From Phytophthora colocasiae (Eukaryota > Oomycota > Peronosporomycetes > Peronosporales > Peronosporaceae): 64,000 nucleotides of DNA. Below, piece by piece: positions 20,486-30,280 of this stretch. Under the pieces are notes generated by a model. The model ran no database searches and was not told the origin of the DNA. It saw only the letters and a program-made list of their open reading frames with translations. The translations under genes and the position numbers were made by a program. Positions within the stretch are counted from its first letter, which is position 1. Each line of letters starts with the position of its first letter. The stretch is from contig JAGKQI010000101.1 in NCBI GenBank assembly GCA_018806915.1, forward strand, positions 1,550,001-1,614,000, in the 5' to 3' direction.

Positions 20486-22178
20486 AAGTGGTGGTGGTAA
20501 CACAGGCATGAGTAAGCCGATGAAGTACACGAACGAGGGAGTGCCGAAGAACTGGCAGGGTAAGGATTGGCCAACGTACAAATGGGCAATGACTAATGTT
20601 TTCAAGGAGAACGACCTGAAGACGATTGCTGATGGTACCTTAACTAAGGCAATGCTATCCACGGCAAGCGCAGAGGATCAGGAGAAGTTCGAGAAAAAGC
20701 AAATTAAGATCATGCGCATGATTGAGACGTCTGTGCCGCCCGAAGTTCTTCAGCAGATACGCGACAAGGAGACCGGATCGGAGATGTGGGCAGAGCTTTG
20801 CAACCTTTTTGAAGGGAAGCAGAATGAAGCGATCAAGGCCTACACGATTCGTCGCTTGGAGAATGAGCTCTGGGACAAGAAGCTCGCTCCTGGAGGAGAT
20901 GCAAATCTCCATCTTTGCAAGATGTTCAGCATTAAATCAGAATTGGTAGGCTTGCAGCACACTATTGAAAACAGTACGATGGTGGACATGCTGTTGGAAA
21001 GTTTGCCGGAGTTGACTGAGTTTGAATGCCTGAAATCTTCCATTCGCTATGGTGCGGACCCAAGTGTGTATACACCGGTGCGAGTTCGTGAGTTAATTCT
21101 TGCAGCTGCTGCTCGTCAGAAAGAATTCAGAACTAAGCGCCAGGGAAAGCAAGGGGGCCATAAAGGCGGAGGTGGCAAAGGAAATGACCCGGATAAAGGT
21201 GGAAATGGCAGTCAGCAGAACAAGTCCAATGAACAGCGGAAGACCCGACTGTGCTTTGTCTGCGGTAGTGACAGTCACATTAAAGCAAATTGTCCGGAGC
21301 GTGAAGAGAAGAAAAGCGGTGCTGGGGATGGTGAATCCAAGCGGAAACCGCAAGGAAATTTGACACTCAGTCAAGTGGACAATGTACCGTCACAGATACT
21401 GCAGGTAGATGCAGATCAAGGGATAGTGGCGGGATTGATGACTGCTGAGGAACATTTGGAGCACGAAATAATGTACGAGGTGAGTGATCATGGGGCAGGA
21501 GTTGATGAAAGGCTTCTGGAGATCAGTGATCAAGAGCCAGCCGAGAACAACTTTAGCGGTTGGTGGTATTTTGACACTGCATCGAATTCTCACGTGGTCG
21601 GAGATCGCTCGTATTTCGTGAGCTTCACTAAGGACACGTCACAACTTCGTAGTATTCGAGGGATTACACCGACAATTGCAGCACGTATTGCTGGTGTCGG
21701 GACTGTTGAAATGACCACTGAAGTAAATGGCGAACAGAAGGTGATGTATCTGGAGGATGTTTTTTACATTCCGGGAGCTGAATTTGGACTCTTTTCACCC
21801 GGATTGGCACATGAACAAGGGTTTGACTTCACGTTTGATCATGACACTCAGGACTTCGCTATACTTTGGGAAGGAAGAGCCGTGGCTCTAGCGAAGCCAC
21901 AAGAAGCAACTTGGGGTTTCTTAGAAGTGCATCCAGGACAGTCAAGAGTGGAGCGGCCGGTTGATCGTCGTCCACTGGCAAATGTTACAGTAGCCGATGG
22001 AGTTGGTACTTTGGCATTATGGCACGAGCGCATGTGTCATATTTGCCCTCAATATCTGAAAACTATGGTGGATAAGGGGCTAGTGAAGGGCATGATGCTG
22101 ACCCAGCGTCACCGGGATATCTGCGATGCTTGTCACTTAGGAAAGCAGAAGAAAAATAGGTCACCGCAAGAAACTTGA
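20478..22178 (+). CDS. Copia gag, protease and integrase N-terminus
   Basis: This 566-codon ORF has a gag domain of the UBN2 type (WQGKDWPTYKWAMTNVF, LENELWDKKLAPGGDANLHL), a zinc knuckle CFVCGSDSHIKANCPE, a protease with WWYFDTASNSHVVG (DTA rather than DSG/DTG), and the integrase HHCC region (LWHERMCHICPQYL, CDACHLGKQKK). The next Met at 20508 is an alternative start if the ATG inside the primer-binding site is not used. The ORF ends early because of an extra A in a run of five A near 22155. Confidence 0.93.
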   Translation: MSPSGGGNTGMSKPMKYTNEGVPKNWQGKDWPTYKWAMTNVFKENDLKTIADGTLTKAMLSTASAEDQEKFEKKQIKIMRMIETSVPPEVLQQIRDKETGSEMWAELCNLFEGKQNEAIKAYTIRRLENELWDKKLAPGGDANLHLCKMFSIKSELVGLQHTIENSTMVDMLLESLPELTEFECLKSSIRYGADPSVYTPVRVRELILAAAARQKEFRTKRQGKQGGHKGGGGKGNDPDKGGNGSQQNKSNEQRKTRLCFVCGSDSHIKANCPEREEKKSGAGDGESKRKPQGNLTLSQVDNVPSQILQVDADQGIVAGLMTAEEHLEHEIMYEVSDHGAGVDERLLEISDQEPAENNFSGWWYFDTASNSHVVGDRSYFVSFTKDTSQLRSIRGITPTIAARIAGVGTVEMTTEVNGEQKVMYLEDVFYIPGAEFGLFSPGLAHEQGFDFTFDHDTQDFAILWEGRAVALAKPQEATWGFLEVHPGQSRVERPVDRRPLANVTVADGVGTLALWHERMCHICPQYLKTMVDKGLVKGMMLTQRHRDICDACHLGKQKKNRSPQET

Positions 22179-23169
22179 CAGAGCAACAAAATGGCCGAAT
22201 CAAGTGGTGTATGCGGACCTGTTAATCCCCAGTAAGGACAATCGGACTCGGTATGAAGCCGTACTAGTTGTAATGGACGGATATTCTAGATTCGTGAAAG
22301 TGTACTTGTTGACGAGCAAGGAGAGTCCCATTGTGAACAAGCACTTGCAGGAGTACATACTTTGGGCTGAGTGCCAAGCCGGACGGGATGGTGACGGTGC
22401 TGATTACAAAGTGAAGCAAGTACTGACGGACAAAGGTGGTGAATTCATTAACAGAGGGATGGAAAACTGGTACGCAAGGAGAGGAATTGAGCACATCCGT
22501 GTGGGTCCAAAGAGTTCACAGTTGAACTTGTGTGAACGAACTCATCAATCTTTGGTGGATATGATGAAAACCACGATGTTGCATGCAGGATTGCCTCGGA
22601 GCTTGTGGCCAGAAGCCCTACGGAATGCGGTATACGTGAAGAATCGAGTATACAATCGCGGGACTCAGGGAGTACCGTATGAGATGATGTTCGGGATGAA
22701 ACCTGACGTGCATCACATTCGAAAGTTTGGATCGTTGGCGTATGTACACGTGCCAGTGACATCGGGAAGACGCAAACATGACAACAATGCGAAGATTGGT
22801 TTTGTGCTAGGATATGAGGAGGATGTTGTAGGCTGTAAAGTTTACTTCCCAGAGGAGCACACCGCCAAGTTCGTGTCGGACCTACGTGTGGCTGAAGATG
22901 TAGTGTACAAAGACCGTCATGATAATGCTGTAGACGAAGATGATCTGGAGTCGTTGCACTTCACACGGCGTGAAGATCAGGACGTCGAACAGGAAACCAT
23001 CTCGGAGCTGGAGATGGCTACATCCTGGACACAGTCCATGTTTAGCGAGCAAAACACCGAACGGTCTGTTGAGCTCGTGGGAGGCGAAATGGATGTAGTG
23101 GCTGACAGAGAGCTCGAGAAGGGCGTCAAGCATGTAGACACGATCCCGCAAGAACTGGAGACTCGGTAG
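22179..23169 (+). CDS. Copia integrase core
   Basis: The frame +1 relative to gag continues with HRKKLDRATKWPNQVVYADL, VLVVMDGYSRFVKVYLL, VLTDKGGEFINRGM and LNLCERTHQSLVDMM, giving the D, D and E of the catalytic triad. It ends at an in-frame TAG (23167-23169) in the acidic linker before RT. Downstream the same frame is open for 750 codons. Confidence 0.9.
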
Positions 23170-25428
23170 GACGACGTTGGAAGCACAAGAGAACTTAGTA
23201 GAGAGGTTCTTGAACCCGAAATCGAGAGTGATGGTCACGGTGATGAAGCTTCACGTGGTGAGTCAGTTGTTGTTCGCAGTCTTAGTGCTTGCGTTCCGGA
23301 AAGTGATGTGGCAAGTGGTTCTGGAGATCAGAGAGCTGATGACAGTCCAGGAGATCAGAATGAAGACGTTGAATCTGTGGCGGGAACGCGTGGTTCATCG
23401 GTAGCAGACAACGTGGAGGAGGATGAGGAAGAAGGATCGCTGGTTGATGACAACATTACTGTGGCAAGTGGGTTTTCGTTTGATGAGAAGATAATCTCAG
23501 TGGAAAATGACAACATGTCAAGTGCGATTGGACTTGAAGAGGACTTGGAAACAAGCAATTGGTTGGAGGATGAATTGAATGAGCATTACCATGTAGTTGT
23601 GGAGAAGGATAACGCACAAACCGTGGATGCTAGTGCTCAAATTACCCCAACTGCTGCCCGTGAAACTGGAAAACGTGCACATCGCGATGAAACTCAGTCA
23701 GAGGAGGATCGTGTTGAGCATGAGGCAGATAAACCAGAGGTGAAGAGGACTCGAACTGGACTTCGAGAGACGCATGAAAGACGTCGGCCTCAACGGTTTA
23801 ATGACTTTGTTATGTGTGCTACGTCCTCACGGATCCTGGACGGAAACGGAAAGCCTATTCGCGCATGTGAGGTGAAAGTCCCCAGGAACAGACGTGAAGC
23901 ACTACGGTCAAAGTGGGCAAACTATTGGCTGGAAGCAGAAACAGAAGAGATCGCTGCACTGAAAGCGATCCAAGAGATTCCAAATGAGGAAATTCCTGAA
24001 GATGCTAAACCGGTGAGCACGATGTGGGTCTATGCATTGAAGTCGGATCACCAAGGATACGTGATCAGATTCAAGGCTCGAATTGTGGCGTTGGGGAATC
24101 ACCAACGACCAGGCATTGACTTCAAGGAGACCTTCGCGCCTGTAGCCAGAATGGCATCGTTCCGACTGTTGTTGGGATTGGCTGCACTACTGGAGTTAGA
24201 GGTTTATGGTGGAGACGTGAACACTGCCTACCTCAACGCCTGGCTAGGGATACGTCAGTATCTACACTCCATCAGTGGATATCCGTGCAGAGTGAATGGA
24301 CATTCCTACGTTGTACTCAAGGCTCTATATGGACTAAGACAATCGGGTCGAGAATGGAACTCGGAACTAAATGATTGGTTCATCCAGCGTGGATACCAGA
24401 GGTCGTTGACGGAGCCATGTCTGTACTACCTGTTCGAGGATGACACGATTGTATACGTGTTAGTATACGTCGATGACATTTTAGTGGCAACAAACAGCAA
24501 GCAGTTCAAGGATCAGTTGTTCATGGACTTGGACAACACGTACGGTCTTAAGGATCAAGGGCTGTTGACACAGTACTTGGGTGTGGAAGTGACACACACT
24601 CCGGAGTACATCATGATCAACCAAGGCAAGTATGCAAGAGAGATTCTGGGAAAGTTGGGTTTTGAGAATGCTCACGCAGTGGGGAATCCAATGGAAGTAA
24701 ACTCCCGGCTTATACCTCTTGGAGAGAAGGAGTGTGCTGACAGCAGCTTTCCGTACCGTGAGGCTGTTGGCATGCTCATGTACCTGGCTACTAGTACCAG
24801 GCCGGACCTGGCTTTCGTCTTGGGCCAGCTGAGTCGCTTCGTGGCGAATCCTTCGTCGAAGCATATTGGGACTCTAAAGAGAGTGTTGCGCTACTTGGCA
24901 GGGACTCTAGACTATGGTATTAAGTACGAGAAGAAGAACAACTCAAAGGAGTTGGTGTTGCAGGGCTACTGCGACAGTGATTGGGCTAACGACCCAGATC
25001 AAAGGAAGAGCACCACTGGATTCGTGTTTACGCTTGCTAGTGGAGCTGTAGCGTGGATGTCACGACGGCAATCTGTCATTGCTTTGTCGACCTCAGAGGC
25101 GGAGTACATTGCAGCGTGCGAGGCCACGATGGAGGCGGTTGCTGGGAAAAATGTTTTACAGGAGCTTTTACCGCAGCATAAGGTGAAACTGCGTGTGGGA
25201 ATTGACAATCAATCGGCTCACGTGATGGCAACTAATCCTACCTACAGCAGACGCACTCGCCACATTGAATTGCGGTGGCATTACGTTCGGGAACAAGTGC
25301 AAAAGGGCACTGTGGAGTTGCACAAGGTGAAGGGTGAAACGAACCCGGCTGACACGTTCACCAAGCCTCTCGACAAGAAGCGACTGAAAATGTTGTTGCA
25401 AATTGCAGGGATTGGAAAAGCAAAGTAG
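23170..25428 (+). CDS. Copia reverse transcriptase and RNase H
   Basis: After the TAG the frame continues through an acidic linker and a basic segment, then RT_2 (VSTMWVYALKSDHQGYVIRF, GDVNTAYLNAW, active site YVDD in VLVYVDDILVATNS) and RNase H (GYCDSDWANDPDQRKSTTGF, STSEAEYIAACEA, ending NPADTFTKPLDKKR). The domain is full length and carries all visible catalytic residues. The first plausible ATG after the stop lies well downstream, so expression as a free protein is doubtful. Confidence 0.95.
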   Translation, partial: DDVGSTRELSREVLEPEIESDGHGDEASRGESVVVRSLSACVPESDVASGSGDQRADDSPGDQNEDVESVAGTRGSSVADNVEEDEEEGSLVDDNITVASGFSFDEKIISVENDNMSSAIGLEEDLETSNWLEDELNEHYHVVVEKDNAQTVDASAQITPTAARETGKRAHRDETQSEEDRVEHEADKPEVKRTRTGLRETHERRRPQRFNDFVMCATSSRILDGNGKPIRACEVKVPRNRREALRSKWANYWLEAETEEIAALKAIQEIPNEEIPEDAKPVSTMWVYALKSDHQGYVIRFKARIVALGNHQRPGIDFKETFAPVARMASFRLLLGLAALLELEVYGGDVNTAYLNAWLGIRQYLHSISGYPCRVNGHSYVVLKALYGLRQSGREWNSELNDWFIQRGYQRSLTEPCLYYLFEDDTIVYVLVYVDDILVATNSKQFKDQLFMDLDNTYGLKDQGLLTQYLGVEVTHTPEYIMINQGKYAREILGKLGFENAHAVGNPMEVNSRLIPLGEKECADSSFPYREAVGMLMYLATSTRPDLAFVLGQLSRFVANPSSKHIGTLKRVLRYLAGTLDYGIKYEKKNNSKELVLQGYCDSDWANDPDQRKSTTGFVFTLASGAVAWMSRRQSVIALSTSEAEYIAACEATMEAVAGKNVLQELLPQHKVKLRVGIDNQSAHVMATNPTYSRRTRHIELRWHYVREQVQKGTVELHKVKGETNPADTFTKPLDKKRLKMLLQIAGIGKAK

Positions 25429-25474
25429 TCGAAGTCCAGTGTTCGGCCTCGAAAACCGATCTTCGAGAAGGGCG

Positions 25475-25699
25475 TGTTGAATTGTGCATCGAGACCTGGC
25501 GCAGTTTGAAGAAAGATTGAGCAGCAGGGAACCAGGTCGCTGTATGAGAGAGGGCAAAGGCCCATGAGTGTTGGTCAATGCTCAGGTAGGAGCAACTAAC
25601 ACCAAGTAATTCAGTCTTCATATTTCTCCCTATTCATCAGGAGCTTGTCGGATCTACTGCAGAGTGTTTAAGCTACCGCAGCTTGTTTAAACTACAACA
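25475..25699 (+). repeat. 3' LTR of Copia element
   Basis: 225 bp; see the 5' LTR. Confidence 0.96.
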
Positions 25700-25892
25700 C
25701 GGAGGCGGTTCCAGATGCAGAACAACTGGAAGAAGAAACTTGTTATCGTAGGTTGACTATGGTACATGTAGTGGAGTTGAGGAAGCAGTTGTCCGGTGCC
25801 CGTATACAAGTACATCGTAATCGTTACTACCACAAGTTTAGTCACAGACACTGACAATGGTCTCTTGTTGGTAACAAGGTTGTTTATGGTAC

Positions 25893-26055
25893 AGTCTTCT
25901 GCCTCAATAAAGAAGCCTGAAAAACCGATAACCTTCCGAGCTGCATATCACCATTTTATGAACTGACAATATTTTTAAATCGAACTGTCTTGTCTATTTC
26001 TTATAACCTTGCCATTTGCATGCAGACTCCAACTTCTTTATTGAGGCAGAAACCT
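25893..26055. mobile_element. MITE, 163 bp, GTAC target duplication
   Basis: Absent from units A and B, which have a single GTAC at this point; here GTAC flanks both ends (25889-25892 and 26056-26059). Terminal inverted repeats are about 23 bp, with TTCTGCCTCAATAAAGAAG as the perfect core. It has no coding capacity. A partial relative lies at 58669-58748. Confidence 0.85.
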
Positions 26056-26711
26056 GTACTGACCAACTCAAGTCACGAATGGCGTGTAAACACGTTCGAG
26101 CAACATCAATCTGCTGTACCGTACCGCAATCCGGTAGTTATCTGTGACATTGCAACATCATGTTGGCATCATGTATATTAAAACGTACTACATGTATTGT
26201 GGAAACCTACCAGAATGTCCCTTATTCGTTAATTAATTTGCTGGGTGCAGCGGCCTATTTCGTTTTCGGCAGTTTTCGGCAGAGTCGCTTATTTATCCCT
26301 TTAACTACCGGACCAAATCTTTGGGGTCCATATGGACCTCTACCTGCGCGAACCATATTGGTGCATTTTGAATTTTTGAACCAATAGTGAGTGGCTGGCA
26401 GCCCCCCAAACAACATCCCCTTCAAATTTGTTCCTCCCCCCTTCTCAGTAGGAACGTAGCCGAATGCAAGACAGCACAGACGCGTGTGGGTGGTGTGGTG
26501 TGCTTGGGTGCGACTGGCAGCACTACGGCGGCTAACTGAAGGATGCAGGGCAGCGAATGCTGCTGAGACTGTGGCGAAGACGACGGCGGAATCGTGCTGT
26601 CAGACTAGCTCTCCAGCGCATGTATCTTTACCAGAAGAATGGCAACATGAAAGGTGATATTCCTGCTTGCATTAGCAGCAAGCTGCAGCAGCTTTGGCCG
26701 GACATCAGCAC

Positions 26712-26757
26712 GACAATGTACTTACATCCATTCCAAAATGGATGTAAGTACATTGTC
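26712..26757. repeat. Perfect 46-bp palindrome with 4-bp centre
   Basis: 21-bp arms (GACAATGTACTTACATCCATT and its complement) flank CCAA, inside the piggyBac-like element. It probably marks an inverted local duplication formed by template switching. Confidence 0.92.
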
Positions 26758-26818
26758 ATGCTGATGGCAGTGCTAACTCATCTACGCTAGTGATTGAACA
26801 GCATTATCACGATAAGCT

Positions 26819-27304
26819 TTAGCAGCTTTCGCTTCTGCTGCTAGATGAAGCCCGCTTTGCATGTTCAGTGACTGCATGTACGCTCTTCCCAGATCGCTGG
26901 TTGTTCTGGTTAGCCGTACGGGGCGTTTGAAGCGGCCCCATGTTGGTGGGTGCCGTGAGTAACTCGTTGAAGGTGCTGAGAATGTGCTGGTTTGTTGGAG
27001 TGGCGGGTATTGCATGACTAGAGCCGTGTTGTGGGGCAGAATTTCTTGTCGTATTGATGCCGTCGATATCGAGCTGCACGTCGTAGTTGTCTAGGGGCTG
27101 TTTGTCGCTCTGCTGAGCAAAATTGAAAAGCTGAAACTCGTCATTCAGCTGAGTTTTTTCGTCTAGCTGAAGTTCGTCAAACTGAGGCTCGTCGTGCACC
27201 AATCTATCCCATTCATCAACAAGCGAGTCGACCGCGATGTCATCGATACGGAACTGCTGCTAGCTTTCGAGCCCTTCCCATACCCCGCCAAACCTGTTTG
27301 CCAT
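26819..27304 (-). pseudogene. N-terminal fragment of element-encoded protein
   Basis: From ATG 27304 the reverse strand reads MANRFGGVWEGLES, an in-frame TAG, FRIDDIAVDSLVDEWDRL, then an acidic/Gln-rich region, and NQRSGKSVHAVTEHAK before stopping. Such acidic, low-complexity N-termini precede the catalytic region in piggyBac-type proteins, but no catalytic motif remains and I do not recognise the family with certainty. Confidence 0.4.
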
Positions 27305-27653
27305 GCTCGGAGCTCGCCAAAAACCTGAATGGCGCTTATACTGCTGGTCACGCACAAAACGACGCTCAAAGGAATGGCCTGGCTGGCACACGGAAGAGGT
27401 CTATCTGGACCTCTACCACGACTTGCAGTCGCCCGTCCCGCAACCGTCGCGATTATTGACCAATAAGGGCATGGGATTGTGGCTTTGTAGAGGTCTCAGT
27501 GGACCTCTAACTGGACCAGTAGTTAAAGGGTTATTTACGCCACTGCTGTTTTAGGAAATTATTGACTCATACTCCGAATAGCTGTAAGCTACGGTTAATA
27601 ATAGCATTGCGACTGATTAAGCCAAAATAATAGCATGTGACTGATTAAGCCAA

Positions 27654-27677
27654 AATGCCGACTTCGAAGTCGGCATT
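27654..27677. repeat. 24-bp perfect palindrome
   Basis: AATGCCGACTTCGAAGTCGGCATT. In units A and B the same site is the 14-bp palindrome AATGCCGCGGCATT; here ACTTCGAAGT has been added exactly at its centre. Confidence 0.9.
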
Positions 27678-28236
27678 CCAGCTTTTTACACATATAAATC
27701 CGCTAGAAACTGTAGATGATGGAAGTACTTGATCGTGTGTCGGTCAAAATTGGTGGAATTGCTCAAACAAGCACACGTCGCACGAGAACCAGCTCTACAG
27801 CGAATACGTGAAGCTCTCATAGGGAAGTTATATGTTGCTTTAGAGCAACGTCCTGCTTGATTTTCGTGTAGCTATTGTAGTGGAAAGCTTAATAAGACTA
27901 CTGAAAAGGAAAGGAAATTGAAGTTGATTAACTGGTTATTCCTGGTTGCTATTATACTACTTGGCTTGGCAATTGAATTCTGAAGGTTTTGATTGTGATT
28001 GTGAATTGTTTGAATGGGATATTGAATTTTCGAATGCTAATCATTTCTTATCTGGAAAGTGAGTCCCCGGAGGGACTCGAACGCCTGCCAAGTGCGTAGC
28101 TTTGTGGTGCGTACACCAGTGGACCACCAGGAGGCCCTAAGACTACTGATCTAAACCCATATTTATATTCACCGACTCTCTTTTACACTGATTAATTTGC
28201 GCACTGGCATCCCTCAATGCAGATCCACAATACCGG

Positions 28237-28499
28237 ATGTAAACGAAAATGAAAGTAGGACTGGATAAAAATATTTTCCATGTGTTTATGGGTAAGAGGT
28301 TGTTCAAAGTGACTTGCTGATGCTGCCGCCACCACGCAAACAGGTCAATCGAAAAGGAAAGCAACACAAACAACCGAGTAAGCATTCGTTATACCCTCAT
28401 CAAGCGTCTACTGATCCGGGACCTGAGCCTCATTTAGACCACCACAGCGTTCTAAATTTAGCTGAAACAGTGCCTGTTATGGATCCAATGTCATTTTTG
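28237..28499 (+). other. 263-bp insertion of unknown origin (unit C)
   Basis: Units A and B run ACCGG|TAGAACG without interruption. The inserted piece shows no clear inverted repeats or target duplication. It contains a 62-codon ORF (from 28314, overlapping the right junction by one base) with PPPRKQVNRKGKQHKQPSK and a stop after MSFL, which could be a captured exon or 3' end of a gene. The function is unknown. Confidence 0.5.
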
Positions 28500-28638
28500 T
28501 AGAACGTAATTCACAGGTAAGCAAAAAGTACATGTAAGCGATTTGGGAGGCAGCAGAGCTCACTTGTTGTGCCGGATGCAGCGCTCTATCGTTGCCAACG
28601 ATTCGTAGGTCGTTCGTGCACGTGTACATGTATTCTGT

Positions 28639-28655
28639 TTCTCACTTTCAATTTC
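28639..28655 (+). promoter_or_regulatory. Inr/FPR core promoter of GH17 (unit C)
   Basis: The same TTTCTCACTTTCAATTT element as in units A and B, about 40 bp before the start codon. Confidence 0.7.
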
Positions 28656-28692
28656 CCCGGGTTCGTCACACTTACCTCGACAATCTCTTGTG

Positions 28693-29991
28693 ATGAGATT
28701 CCTTTTCGCCCCGTTCGTCGCCTCCATGGTGCTTCTGCTTTCCAGTAATGCCGACGCTCTTAACGTCAAGTTTCCCGGTGTCAACTACATTCCCCGCAAG
28801 GGTCTGGACAACGAACCGGAAAACGTCAAGTGCAAGTCAGCATCCGAGATGCAGAAGGATCTGTATGCACTCAAGGGCGTCACCGACAAGGTTCGCATCT
28901 ACTCTCTGATCGATTGCAACCAGGCTGAAGTCATTCTCCCGACTGCCAAGAACGCCGGTCTGAAAGTCGACCTTGGCATCTGGACGACGTTCAACCACGA
29001 CACCCTGCAGAAGGAGAAGACGAAGTTGGCTGCCCTCATTGACTCGGGCCTTTACGATGACAACGTCGTTGGTTTTGATGTTGCCATCTACATGTACGAC
29101 AAGTTCATTGCGGATACGGCCATCAGCTACGTGAAGGAGATTCGCGACTACCTGCGTAGCCGCGGTAAAAATACTCCCGTCACTCTTGCCGACACTGTCG
29201 ATGTCTACAACGACAACCCCCAGCTCGTGGACGTCTCTGTCAACTACCAGTATATCGAATACGGTGACGACGTGAACGAGAGCGTTGCGAAGACGCTGGA
29301 TGACTTGAAGGACCTGCGAGTTCTCGCTGCCAAGAAGGGTAAGAAGTTCGTAATCTCCGAGACGGGATGGAACTCAGCTGGCTTCTACCCCGGAGCTAGT
29401 GTGGCCTCCCCCGCCAACCAAGCCAAGTACTTTACGGACTTGTACCATGTGTCTCGCTCGCACAACATTGACTTCTACTGGTACTTCGCTTTCGACACGG
29501 CCTTCCGCTCGGAGTTTGAGAACAGCTTCGGGGTGTTCCTGGTGAACGGTACACTGAAGAGTAACTTCCAGAACCTGGTCATCCGTCAGAAAGAACCTCG
29601 CGCCATTCGTAACGTTGGCTCGAAGCGGCTTTTGTCTGAGAACAATGGCAGCGTGTACATGTCGAGCAAGTCGAGTGACTGGTTAGTGCAGGAGCAGCAG
29701 GTCTGGTTCTTTGATTCGGCCACGCAGCAAGTGCGATCCAAGAGCAGTGACCGTTGCCTAGACGCGTACCAGGGATGGAACGGAGGAATCGTTCACGTCT
29801 ACCGTTGCATGGACAACGAGGTCAATCAGAAATGGACATTCGAGGCATCGACCGGAAAGCTCAAACACGCCAAGCACCAAGGTTTCTGCCTCGATACGGA
29901 CCCTGCCCAAAACAACAAGGTGCAGCTGTACGGATGCTCGCCGAACAACCCGAATCAGCAGTGGAGCGTGATCAAAACTTCCAGCATTTGA
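28693..29991 (+). CDS. Secreted GH17-like protein with ricin-type lectin domain, copy C
   Basis: A 432-aa ORF with the same domains as the 10718 gene: signal peptide, GH17 domain with SETGWNSAG, and a lectin domain with three QxW-type repeats. A 12-bp in-frame deletion removes AVDY before VSVNYQY, a conserved strand of the barrel, so folding or activity may be affected. It shares NEVNQKW with the inverted-arm copy, whereas units A and B have NEANQKW. That supports a separate, later inverted duplication of this end. The upstream hairpin is reduced to one arm. Glu in the acid/base segment is again Val (GFDVAIY). Confidence 0.8.
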   Translation: MRFLFAPFVASMVLLLSSNADALNVKFPGVNYIPRKGLDNEPENVKCKSASEMQKDLYALKGVTDKVRIYSLIDCNQAEVILPTAKNAGLKVDLGIWTTFNHDTLQKEKTKLAALIDSGLYDDNVVGFDVAIYMYDKFIADTAISYVKEIRDYLRSRGKNTPVTLADTVDVYNDNPQLVDVSVNYQYIEYGDDVNESVAKTLDDLKDLRVLAAKKGKKFVISETGWNSAGFYPGASVASPANQAKYFTDLYHVSRSHNIDFYWYFAFDTAFRSEFENSFGVFLVNGTLKSNFQNLVIRQKEPRAIRNVGSKRLLSENNGSVYMSSKSSDWLVQEQQVWFFDSATQQVRSKSSDRCLDAYQGWNGGIVHVYRCMDNEVNQKWTFEASTGKLKHAKHQGFCLDTDPAQNNKVQLYGCSPNNPNQQWSVIKTSSI

Positions 29992-30280
29992 AGTAAAATG
30001 CATCCTCGCTACGTATAGAGGCGAATCGCAATAGGATTGAGCAGCTTCCCGTAAGATTGCAATAGATTGTGTATTGTGTTTGCAAGCGCGGAAAATTGTG
30101 GCCCAATCGTCGACTACAAAATCATTCACTTCAACTTGACAAGGTCTGATCTCAACCAAAGCTCGCCTGTCAGCAGCTATAGTATACACGTTCATTTCTT
30201 TTATATTTAGGTAGTTGATGATGATACATGCATGCACTAAAACATCGCTAACGTAGCTAGTACCAGCTAGAAGACACCAA

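Larger units (their letters stand above)
20248..25699 (+). mobile_element. Ty1/Copia LTR retrotransposon
   Basis: This 5452-bp element on the forward strand has two 225-bp LTRs that I read as identical, and a 5-bp target duplication CGGAG (20243-20247 and 25700-25704). Internal order is gag, protease, integrase, RT, RNase H, as in Copia. The primer-binding site matches the anticodon arm of initiator tRNA-Met. A purine tract GAGAAGGGCG precedes the 3' LTR. The coding region has only one frame change and one in-frame stop, so insertion was recent. Confidence 0.97.
26297..27530. mobile_element. piggyBac-like element, non-autonomous
   Basis: A 1234-bp insertion is present only in unit C. Ends are CCCTTTAACTAC...GTAGTTAAAGGG-type inverted repeats (13 of the first 14 bases match), flanked by TTAT on both sides (26293-26296 and 27531-27534). 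CCC termini and a TTAA-like target point to the piggyBac superfamily. Subterminal repeats of AGAGGTCCA appear several times. It holds a broken N-terminal coding fragment on the reverse strand but no DDE core. Attribution rests on ends and target only. Confidence 0.7.

Noticed and set aside
28063..28140. Possible reverse-strand tRNA gene: GTCCCCGGAGGGACTCGAAC looks like a T-arm
   Set aside because: No matching acceptor or anticodon stem can be folded. Units A and B lack the GGAGGGACTC part. It is a local hairpin.
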